Part shown: piece after piece, positions 35,595 to 46,253 of the stretch
Layout: the number at the start of each line of letters is the position of its first letter
How positions within the stretch are numbered: position 1 is the first letter of the stretch
Source: Symsagittifera roscoffensis
Taxonomy: Eukaryota; Xenacoelomorpha; Acoela; Convolutidae
Reading direction: 5' to 3'
Assembly: GCF_963678635.1 (NCBI RefSeq)
Contig: NC_087063.1
Location: forward strand, 46,170,101-46,234,100
Length of the DNA: 64,000 nucleotides
Position numbers and translations under genes: made by a program
Notes under the pieces: generated by a model
Databases searched by the model: none
Told to the model about the DNA's origin: nothing
The model's input: the letters and a program-made list of their open reading frames with translations, nothing else

Positions 35595-35981
35595 CTTCAA
35601 AACTGTCGTCGCTTATTGCACCAGAAGATATATCTACGTTCGACATTGTAGAATTGCCAGTAGCAGAAGGTCCAGGTTGATCCAGTGTCCTCTCAGGGCT
35701 CTGTGAACTCCCAGAAGAAGCGGAGCTCAGCTGCCCGTCCAGTTCCTGCCTTACCTCGTCCAGAAGAGACGCCAGTTGGAAGTTGATCTCTGCGAACGAT
35801 GGTCTATCTCTCGGCAACCATTGCCAGCACTTTCGCATCATTGTGTAAAGGGAGTTGGGACATTCAGGGGGCTGACTGAGTCGACTGCCTTGTTGGAGAT
35901 ACTCGTAGAGACCACACAATTCCACGCCAGGGTAGGGAGACATGCCTCCAGACGCTATTTCCCAAAGTAGTACGCCGAAAG
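35595..35981 (-). CDS. Abl: ABL tyrosine kinase, C-lobe exon
   Basis: This exon encodes AFGVLLWEIASGGMSPYPGV, the PPECPNSLYTMMRKCWQW segment and RDRPSFAEI, that is, helices F to I of the kinase C-lobe with the tyrosine-kinase WEI and CW-x6-RP signatures. It ends in a Ser-rich tail where the disordered region begins. Borders are TTTCAG|CTTTC and GAAG|GTAAAT, phase 1 at both ends. Compared with vertebrate ABL the residues after the kinase helix I diverge quickly. Confidence 0.95.
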
Positions 35982-36693
<712 letters not shown>

Positions 36694-36984
36694 CTACACA
36701 ACATATTCATATATACATTCGATTGAATTTTGAAGTGTATCTATATACAATCATCAATATCCAAAACCTCCTTTTGCATTTGACTGCATTCAAATGAAAA
36801 AAGCTTCATGATGAGAAATTTTTGGCAAAGCGGCACTTAAAACGGCTACTTGATAAATTTTATTTCTACAACACGCAAGGATAGACAGGAACAGTAGCGT
36901 GCCGCCTCATCCCTCAATTCTGGTTGCAAAACTTTTCCAATTGGTCCTCCCTCTGGTAAAATTTTACATCCAATTTTGGCTGGC

Positions 36985-37260
36985 CAACCTCAAACTTTTA
37001 TAAAGGCGCCTTTGGCGACAATATAAACAAAATTGACGAGGGAGTGTGGGCCGAAAAAAGCAATTTTTTGGTGAACTTCTTAGCCTTTTTTCAAAAAATT
37101 GCCAGCAGAGCAGAAAATTTTTGACAAAATCGGGTTTTTATAGTATTTCCGGAGAGCTCGGAAAATCAAATTGGTCAACCTAGAAGAAAGGTAGACAAAA
37201 GTTTCATTTTTTTTCGAAAAACCGCCTAGTCTGGTTTTCAGAAGGAGATCATAAGGTATT
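36985..37260. mobile_element. Diverged relative of the hAT-type MITE, unit 1
   Basis: The order aaggcgcc, gacgagggagtg, gcagaaaattt, tatttccggagagctc, aaaatcaaattggtcaacct, gaaaaaccgcc matches the interior of the MITE at 40,624-41,035 (aggcgcc, gagggggagcg, gcagaaaattt, gctttaggagggctc, aaaatcaatttggtccacct). Clear terminal inverted repeats are not visible. Counterparts lie at 42,600-42,880 and 47,655-47,890. Confidence 0.5.
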
Positions 37261-37499
37261 CGAAAAAACACTTCACTTCTTTAAGAAATTGTTTTCTTTC
37301 ACCACATTCAGCAAGGGTTACTATTATCTAATTGCGAGATCATTTCAATTCAACTGGCGTGTAACGCACCTCTGGTGCTTCGAATTTTTGAGAACTCATA
37401 AAAAACCGCATATATTGAAAAAAGATCTCGTACCTTTGAGTGCACTATGACACTACCCAATAACAGGGTTCATTTTTTCAAAAATAAGTTTTTTTCTAT

Positions 37500-38430
37500 G
37501 AGTTAAAATCAATTTTTGAAAAAGCAATTAAATTTTTACATCTAAGTTTTTGACAAAAAACGGCCCATCTTAGAAACTGAAAGCATTTGAGCCGTCGCAT
37601 TTGGATGCTAAAAGTGCAACTCCTAAGATTACTCTCACAGAACCCAAATACATGGTTAGAAAATTCAAATTTGGAGAGAAGTTTGTATTTGTAGTTTCGA
37701 AAAAAAAATGAAAAACCATAAAAACCTCACATCTGGAATATTAAAAAGTCCTGGGCAGTCATCTGGGGCGGCGAGATTCTCAACCCCTCGAGAACACTGG
37801 CAGCCCAGATTTCACGTGATATCTTGTAAACTACAAAGATTTGAACATTCATAATTGGAAGAGAGATTCGCAACCCACGATAGTATTCTGACAGCCACCA
37901 AATAGTGTTGGGAATTTCAAAATTTGACAAAAAATTTTAAATTTCAGATTTCTGAGTTTATTTTGGAATATCACAAAACGTCATATCTCGAAAACTGAGA
38001 GCAATTGAGCAGTCGCATTTGGGCTTAAGATTTATATCTTGAAACTCCTGAGAGTACCTTCACAGTCCCCAACTACAAGATAAAGAATTTCAAATCTTTT
38101 TGAATTTTTTAAAATCTAAGTTTTCTGAAAAATTAGAAAGAAATCATACAACATCTCATATCTCGAAACCCACAAGGATTTAAGCAGTCACAATTGGAAG
38201 CAATATTCGCAATCCTTGGGAGTATTCTAACAGCACCCAATTACAGGTTTGCGAATTTCAAGTTTTTGTAAATTATTTTATAAGCTTAGTTTTCTGAAAA
38301 TCTTAGAAAAAATCACAAAAAAATCGTCTCATCTCGTACACTAAAAAGATTTAGGCATTCTTAATAACAAAACAAATTCGCAACCCCTGGAGCAACTCTG
38401 ACAGCATCACAATTTTGTGTCGCTAACTCT
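37500..38430. repeat. Satellite of about 170 bp within array C unit 1
   Basis: Monomer landmarks of the form catatctcgaaaac-n-gagcagtcgcatttgg occur near 37,563, 37,823, 37,985, 38,156 and 38,328, mostly 162-172 bp apart with one irregular step. A second conserved word, gagtattctgacagc, lies mid-monomer. The same block recurs in units 2 and 3. Monomers within a unit are much more diverged than the same monomer between units, so the satellite is older than the unit duplication. Confidence 0.75.
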
Positions 38431-39214
38431 CAACTCGGTGGAACAAACACTAGATTCAAACTGGAAAATCGAAAAAAAATCTTACGCATTGCAAAATACG
38501 ATATAGCTTAACCACGCATACATACGTTATGCCTTTAACTGTTCTAAAAAACGCTTAAGCATGACAAGATACGTGTCACGCACAAAAAAGATACGTGTAA
38601 CACAGAGGCGAAGTTGCACTTCGCATACCCAAGCAAAAATATTACCGATTACACTACTGGGAAAAATTGAATAAATAAAAGTTTGAGTCTACAAAAATTT
38701 TGAAGTGATCAAAATGAGCAGTTTCAAAATGAACACTATTTATCGCAACAAAATTTGCGTCGCAACATTATTTGAGACTTGCTTGTGTAAATATAGTATA
38801 GATAGATATAGATGAAGATATGTAATATTTCAATACACCGACTACCGTTCCTGCCATTTACATTCAATACAGAGGCGAAGCGGAGCATCATTTGCGATAT
38901 AACGAAAGCGTAGCATTGCCTGCTAACAAAAAGGCAGTGAGAGGGAAACAACTAAAAACAAAAAATCAATCTCAAAAAAATGCGAAAAACACAACCACTA
39001 ACATTATACAATCTTTAAGTATTTACCGAGCATTCACTAAGCTGTGGTTAGACAAAAATTGATCCTAAAACGAAAAAAATCCCAAAGAAATTGTCACAAA
39101 AAAAATAAATCAGTGAGTTCGGCCAATAACATTCTCGCCTCCCATAATCACACTTCAAGTACCCCACAACAACCACAAACTACAGCGGCTGGAAACGCCG
39201 CACACCACGTGTAA

Positions 39215-39405
39215 CACAGATGCAAAGCTGCGCTAGCCAAACACTTGCGAGAACACGACCAAAAAGCAGCTCTATCAAGTGAAATAGAAAAAAGTAGAAC
39301 TAGGCTTCGAAAAAAAGAAAATTTGGCTACGTGTCGGATTCGAATTTGCGACCTAGTAAATTTGAGTCTCATGCACTAACTACTCAGGCACGGATGCTTA
39401 AGTTC
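39215..39405 (-). mobile_element. tRNA-derived SINE, array C unit 1, copy a
   Basis: The minus-strand head (39,322-39,402) has a B-box-like AATTCGAATCC and an A-box-like GCCTGAGTAGTTAG. It is followed by the same body as the 29.2-kb copy (GAGCTGCTTTTTGGTCGTG). Counterparts at 45,015-45,200 and 50,495-50,680 were duplicated with the unit. Confidence 0.7.
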
Positions 39406-40099
39406 CCAAAAACTAGCCACCAATAACGCAGCTACATATGCTAATCAATTGCCAATTCGATGCGGCACAAGTATCACCAAATACAAGAAGACACAATTTT
39501 GCATGTAATAAAATGGAAAGCATAAAATTAAATTAAGTATAAATTATGCATTTCAAAAACATTGTGTTGAAAAATTTCTGAAGTCGAGCTTTTTATCACT
39601 GTACTGCTGCTTGAAACAGATAACCTCTATCGGTTCATGTGATAAACTGAGAATGCATCAGCTATGCTAACTTTTACTAATCAAATGCCAAAGCACATAT
39701 AATATTATACTGCTACTGCAGCCTATCGATTCAAAAGTGCCACCAAAAAAGCACTCTTATTTCCGACTAAGGTTGGAAGAAAAATAAAGTTGATACCAAT
39801 ATATTTGCTTTGCAATTATAAAAGACAGAACAGAGCAGCAGTCAAGATGAAGGCATTGATGTAAATTATAAACAAAAAGATTAAAGTGCTTAAATTTGTA
39901 ACTTTCATACTATAACCTTAGCTGATTTATTCAAAATAAAAATGATCAATTTCTATCCTTAAACCTAAGCAAAATAAGCACACTAAACCGACAAAACATG
40001 AGCTGAAATTATTTATGCCGCATAAATTTTCTCACCGAAAAAGAATCAAAAATGGTACCAGTCAGGGAAAGTTAACTAAAAACATAGCTAATTGACAGT

Positions 40100-40215
40100 T
40101 GAAAAAGTAGAAATAATCCTCAAATTATTAAAACTTCGGCTACGTATCGGATTCGCTCTTCGACCTAGAGATTAATAGTCTCACGAACTAACCACTCAGC
40201 CACGGACGCTTATTC
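40100..40215 (-). mobile_element. tRNA-derived SINE head, array C unit 1, copy b
   Basis: The minus strand carries an A-box-like TGGCTGAGTGGTTAG (rc of 40,187-40,206) and a B-box-like GCGAATCCG (rc of 40,148-40,164). The long body of copy a is absent and replaced by a short tail next to aacatagctaattgacagtt. Counterparts lie at 45,365-45,480 and 51,375-51,500. Confidence 0.6.
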
Positions 40216-40623
40216 AATCACAAACAATAGTCACAAAGAAAGCAGAGAACAGATGCTATAAAATTTCCAATGCTAAAGATCGTGATTATAGCAAAAATGC
40301 CACAAATAATGGAAAACTTATAATGAATACTTTTATTCGCGATTTAGGTTAGAAAAAAAAGTCCGTACTAATACATGAAAGCTCGCAGGCTCCAAGGTGT
40401 AGTTAAACCTGAATTCGGAAAAGTTAAATGAATCTTTTATGTTCGACAATTTTTTCCATAAAACTAACATAATCAGAGAAACCTGCGTCAATGAAAACTT
40501 TTTCTATTCCACTAGAATTTCAAGAAGCAGACACTCAAAAACACAGACCTGAATACGTAAACATCAACATCAGACAAAAACAACAAAAAACCGCCACCTT
40601 CAATAAGTAATTGACAACTCACT

Positions 40624-41035
40624 CAGGGGCGGATTTTTTTCGGAGGGGGGGGGGGGGGGGACGCCTCTCTTCTCAGGGATTCGACCCCCTGCCAACCCAA
40701 AGGGTCCCCCCTTTGGTACTTTTTAGGAAATCCATTTTCGGCCGACGAACCTAAAATTTTTCTAGAGGCGCCAGTATACACTAACTTTGAGGGGGAGCGA
40801 GCGCCAAAAAAAACGCGACTTTTTTGTCAAACGTTTCCAAAAGGGCTTTTTTGACCTGTTTTTTTGCGGCTTTTTTGACCTGTTTTTTTGCGGCGCAGAA
40901 AATTTGGCTAAAACAGCGCCTTTTTACTGCTTTAGGAGGGCTCTGAAAATCAATTTGGTCCACCTAAAAAAAAGGTCGTCAAAACTTTTTGAAAAATCCC
41001 CCTCCCCCCTCGAGAAAATCCTAGATCCGCCCCTG
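40624..41035. mobile_element. hAT-type MITE, array C unit 1
   Basis: The ends are caggggcggat and atccgcccctg, inverted repeats of the type seen in many animal hAT elements. The interior is non-coding with a long G run and the hairpin-like aaagggtcccccctttgg. It is flanked on the right by attaccct. The left 8 bases differ in this unit, but unit 3 shows a perfect 8-bp target duplication. Confidence 0.8.
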
Positions 41036-41413
41036 ATTACCCTTCTTTTCAGCAAATTCAACTGAATTTAACTAACATAGAAATCAAAAGTGAAACCGTG
41101 AAAACTAAATTTGATAGAAAAAACTTAAAAATGTTTTCGAGAGAGAAAAAAACTACTAGTAGTATCTGCGTTAACATAAATTTTTGATAAATCACTTCCA
41201 ATAAAACTGTTTGACACTCACAATAACATCTAAGCGATAGCACTACATGTAATTTAGCAATCTTAGAGACCAGACTGACATGTAGTTTATAACTGAGTTT
41301 AGTTTAAACATGCAACAGACTTAATAAATTGTCTGCTTACCTTTATCAACATATGTCCTACCATTAAAATTATAAGACTTTGAGCCTATTTTTCATTTAG
41401 TGTCAAAAATTTA

Positions 41414-41446
41414 GTCTCCGATATTGTCATCGGAACGAACGGAGAC
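41414..41446. repeat. Nested hairpin conserved in all array C units
   Basis: The arms gtctccg and cggagac enclose an inner stem CCGAT/ATCGG. The word is unchanged in the three units, including at about 46,634 and 52,589, although flanking bases vary. Its function is unknown. Confidence 0.5.
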
Positions 41447-44239
41447 AAACGACCAGTAGCATGATCTTCGAAGGCAGAGAAATTGTAACAAAAACAAATA
41501 TACTAAAGCGACCAGAGACAAGGAGAGTGTTGGTTCATTGTATGTACAACATTTACTCAACCAGGTAGCAAAATGCGCAACCACCTTGCGTTTGTTTTCA
41601 TTTACAGTAAAAGTACGAACAAGCGATTCAAGGGGAGAAAAACAGAGGATATCTTGAATTAAGGTATTCTATTATTCCCATTCTATACGGCAAAAGAGAG
41701 GGGTAAAAGTATGAATTATGCATAATTGATTGGGTAGTTGAGTTGAGGTTATCCCTGCATTATAGGAACACTCACAATCCAAATTCAAAACCAAACTAGA
41801 CACTTAAGTTGTCGGCCAAAGAGATTATCCATCAAGCAGATTCATTTTCAGATACTCTATATCGAGGAACCAGACCGCGCAGATTATTTAGATCTTGTTT
41901 CAGTTTCCTTCGACATATCAGTGAGTGTTAATTCTAAAAATCAAGTGATTTAAAAAGAGATTCCGGTTCATATAGAAAAAGAAAACAATCAAGCGATTCA
42001 AATAAAACAGCTCAATAGGACAGCATAGGGCGTATGGAAGACTCGTATAGGTAGATAGATACATACGGTAGATATGTGTATAGGTAAGAATGGCATACGT
42101 AGAACGGCATAGTAGATTGAGATAGGGTGTGGTGTATTGTCCTGCTTCCAGTTTTCATTAAGTTCTTAATAGCTGTTTTGAAACAAGGGTAAATAATGGT
42201 ATTGATTAGCAATCAGTGCTAGTATTTCAAAATTACATTTAAAAAAATTTATAACAATGCAAACTTTTTTTTTTAGAATTTTCTTGATTTCTTGTATCTT
42301 ACATTTATAAATGAACAAATTAATTGAAAATGCAGATATTATGACTTGAGACCCCTTTTTGGACAAACCGCTGTTTTTTAATTGGCCTTCATCGTATTCT
42401 GCACGCTTTAAACGCATGTTACAGACACTATCACCCAATCCAATTAGCAATCAACAAGAGGCGGATGTTTCCTAAACCCCCATTAATTGACTTTTTTTGA
42501 GCATTGAGTTTGGTGCCCCAGTACTTCTTGAGATGCTAATATAGCCAAGAGAATAAATTGAACAACAGAAGCGAAGCTGAGCTTCCAATTTCCAACAACC
42601 GAACCTCAATTTTTTTTTATAAAGATGCCTTTGGCGCCAATATAAACAAAATTGACGAGGGAGTGTGGGCCGCAAAAAAGCAATTTTTTGGTCAATTTTT
42701 TTAGCCTTTTTTTCAAAAAAAAAATTGCCAGCAGAGCAGAAAAATTTTGAGAAAAAAGTGTTTTTTTTAGTATTTCCGGAGAGCTCCAAAAATCAAATTG
42801 GTCAACCTAGAAGAAAAGTAGACGAAATTTACATTTTTTTTTCGAAAAACCGCCTAGTCTGGTTTTCAGAAGGAGATCAAAAAGTTATTCGTAAAAACAC
42901 TTCACTTTTAAAAAGATCTCGCACCTTTGAGTGCATTATGACGCTACACAATAACAGGGTTCGTTTTTTCAAATGTTGAGAAGTTTTTTCTATGAGTTTT
43001 TAAAATCAAATTTTGAAAAAGCCATTAAATTTTTGCGTCTAATTTTTTTAAAAATTTTTAAAATGACAAAAAACGTCACATCTTAGAAACTGAAAGCATT
43101 TGAGCAGTCGCATTTGGATGCTAAAATTGCTATCCCTACGATTACTCTCACAGTACCCAAATACATGGTTAGAAATTTCGAATTTGGGGAAAATTTTGTA
43201 TTTATAGTTTCGAAAAAAAATGAAAAACCAAAAAAACTTCACACCTGGAAAATTAAGAAGTCCTGGGGAGTCATCTGTGGCGGCGAGATTCTCAACCCCC
43301 TCGACTGCTCTGGCAGCCCAGATTTCACGTGATATCTTGTAAACTACAAAGATTCAAACATTCATAATTGGAAGAGAGATTCGCAACCCACGATAGTATT
43401 CTGACAGCCCCCAAATAGAGTGTTGGGAATTTCAAATTTTGACAAAAAAATTTAAATTTCAGATTTATGAGTTTCTTTTTGGAATATCACAAACGTCATA
43501 TCTCGAAAATTGATAGCATTTGAGCAGTCGCATTTGGGCTGAAGATTTATATCTTGAAACTCCTGAGAGTACCTTCAGTCCCCAACTAAAAGATCAGTAA
43601 TTTCAAATTTTTTTTTTGAATTTTTTAAAATCTAAGTTTTCTGAAAAATTAGAAAGAAATCATACAACATCTCATATCTCGAAACCCACAAGGATTTGAG
43701 CAGTAACATTTGGAAGCAATATTCGCAATCCTTGAGAGTATTCTGACAGCAACCAACCACAGATTGCGAAATTCAAGTTTTTGTAAATTATTTTATAAGT
43801 TAAGTTTTCTGAAAATCTTTGAAAAAATCACAAAAAATCGTCTCATCTCGTACACTAAAACTATATGATCATTCTTAATTGAGAACCAAATTCGCAACCC
43901 CTAAAGCAACTCTGACAGCATCACATTTTTGTGTTGCTAACTCTTAACTCGGTGGAACAAACACTAGATTCAAACTCGAAAATCGAAAAAAAATCTTACG
44001 CATTGCAATATACGATACAGCTTAACCACGCATACATACGTTATGCCCTTAACTGTTCTAAAAAACGCTTAAACATGGCAAGATACGTGTCAGGCACATT
44101 TAACACAGAGGCGAAGTTGCACTTCGCATACACAAGCAAAAATATGACCAAAAACGCTACTGGGAAAAATTGAATGAATAAAACTTTGAGACTACAAATA
44201 TTCATAAGTGACGCGCGCTAATTATGATGAACTAGCAGT

Positions 44240-44420
44240 ACCAGTCACATTAAAAAAATACAATAACTTTACAAATTCAATCTCAGGACAACAATACTTT
44301 TCGAATAATGAAAAAAAAACCGTCAAAAATGGCTAGCTAAAAAGTCGAACTTTGTTTGAAAAAAAAACCACACGAGCACAATTATTCCATTACTTTCGTT
44401 ACGAAAAGCAGAACAAAAAA
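44240..44420. repeat. Dispersed module D, partial copy
   Basis: This piece matches the right end of the module at 49,730-49,890, including aaaaatggctag and the actttcgttacgaaa stem region. The left part is missing. Confidence 0.65.
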
Positions 44421-45014
44421 GTCTGTGTTTATATTCTTAGCATTGGCTGTACTTAAAAGCTGGTTATTGATCAAAATGAGCAGTTTCAAAATGAACACCT
44501 TTTATCGCAACAATATTTGCGTCGAAACATTATTTGAGACTTAGGTTGGAAACAATAAGACAATTCAAACTATAACACCACAAGTTTTGCTTGTGTAAAT
44601 ATAGTATAGATAGATATAGATGAAGATATGTAATATTTCAATACACCGACTACCGTTCCTGTCATTTACACTAAATACAGAGGCGAAGCGGAGCATCATT
44701 TGCGATATAACAAAAGCGTAGCATTGCCTGCTAACAAAAAGGCAGTGAGAGGGAAACAAAAAATCAATCTCAAAAAAATGCGAAAAACACAACCACTAAC
44801 ATTATACAATCTTTAAGTATTTACCGAGCATTCACTAAGCTGTGGTTAGACAAAAATTGATCCTAAAACGAAAAAAATCCCAAAGAAATTGTCACAAAAA
44901 AAATAAATCAGTGAGTTCGGCCAATAACATTCTCGCCTCCCATAATCACACTTCAAGTACCCCACAACAACCACAAACTACAGCGGCTGGAAACGCCGCA
45001 CACCACGTGTAACA

Positions 45015-45200
45015 CAGATGCAAAGCTGCGCTAGCCAAACACTTGCGAGAACACGACCAAAAAGCAGCTCTATCAAGTGAAATAGAAAAAAGTAGAACTA
45101 GGCTTCGAAAAAAAAAAAATTCGGCTACGTGTCGGATTCGAATTTGCGACCTAGTAAATTTGAGTCTCATGCACTAACTACTCAGGCACGGATGCTTAAG
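45015..45200 (-). mobile_element. tRNA-derived SINE, array C unit 2, copy a
   Basis: It is nearly identical to the 39.2-kb copy: head at 45,119-45,200, body to about 45,020. It was duplicated with the unit rather than inserted independently. Confidence 0.7.
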
Positions 45201-45364
45201 TTCCCAAAAACTAGCCACCAATAACGCAGCTACATATGCTAATAAATTGCCAATTCGATGCGGCACAAGTATCACCAAATACAAGAAGACACAATTTTGC
45301 ATGTAATAAAACGGAAAGCATAAAATTAAATTAAGTATAAATTATGCATTTCAAAAACATAGCT

Positions 45365-45480
45365 AATTGACATTTGAAATAATCCTTAAATTATTAAAAA
45401 TTCGGCGACATATCGGATTCGCTCTTCGACCTAGAGATTAATAGTCTCACGAACTAACCACTGAGCCAGGAAGCTTAATA
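45365..45480 (-). mobile_element. tRNA-derived SINE head, array C unit 2, copy b
   Basis: This is the counterpart of the 40.1-kb head. It lies directly after copy a because the intervening segment is missing in unit 2. Confidence 0.6.
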
Positions 45481-45863
45481 AATCACAAACAATAGTCACA
45501 AAGAAAGCAAAGAACAGATGCTATAAAATTTCCAATGCTAAAGATCGTGATTATAGCAAAAAAGCCACAATTAAGTGAACACTTATAAGGAATACTTTTA
45601 TTTGCGACTTGGTTTACAAAAAAAAGGTCCGTACTAATACATGAAAGCACGCAGGCTCGAAGGTGCAGTTAAACCTAAACTCAAAAAGGTTTAATGAATC
45701 TTTTATGGTTGACAATTTTTTCCATAAAACTGACATAATCAGAGAAACCTGCGTCAATAAAAACTTTTTCTTTTCCACTAGAACTTCTAGAAGCCAAAAT
45801 TCATTTTTAGTCTCGTCATTTAAAAATTTTGCGCAGTTTCCATTTTTTAGACTTCATTACTCT

Positions 45864-46253
45864 CAGGGGCGGACGCTTCCTTCCCCCCTCAAGGATTCGA
45901 CCCCCTGCCAACCAAAAGGGTCCCCCCTTTGGTACTTTTTAAGAAATCCATTTTTGGCTGACCGACCCTAAAATTTTTCTAAAGGCGCCAGTATGAACTA
46001 ACTTTAAGGGGGAGCGCGCGCCAAAAAAAACGCGAAATTTTTGTCAAACTTCCAAAAAGTGCTCAAAAACGGCTTTTTTGACCAGTTTTTTTTTTAAATT
46101 TTGCCTGCGGCGCAGAAAATTTGACTAAAACAGCGTTTTTTTTACTGCTTTAGGAGAGCTCTGAAAATCAATTTGGTCGACCTAAAAATAGTCGTCAAAC
46201 TTTTTTGAAAAATCCGCCCCCCCCCCCTCGAGAAAATCCTAGATCCGCCCCTG
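45864..46253. mobile_element. hAT-type MITE, array C unit 2
   Basis: Terminal repeats are caggggcgg and ccgcccctg. Flanks are attactct on the left and attaccct on the right, an 8-bp target duplication with one difference. Confidence 0.8.

Larger units (their letters stand above)
36985..42600. repeat. Array C unit 1
   Basis: This unit is about 5.6 kb. It lacks module D (the segment seen at 49,380-49,900) but has the 39,540-40,080 segment that unit 2 lacks. It contains a satellite block at 37,500-38,430, SINE copies at 39,215-39,405 and 40,100-40,215 and a hAT-type MITE at 40,624-41,035. It also has a short GTA-rich run at 42,018-42,125. Confidence 0.85.

Noticed and set aside
40644-40661. Long G run as a regulatory G-quadruplex
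   Set aside because: It is a single uninterrupted homopolymer inside a MITE and varies between units, so it is more likely slippage than a selected element.
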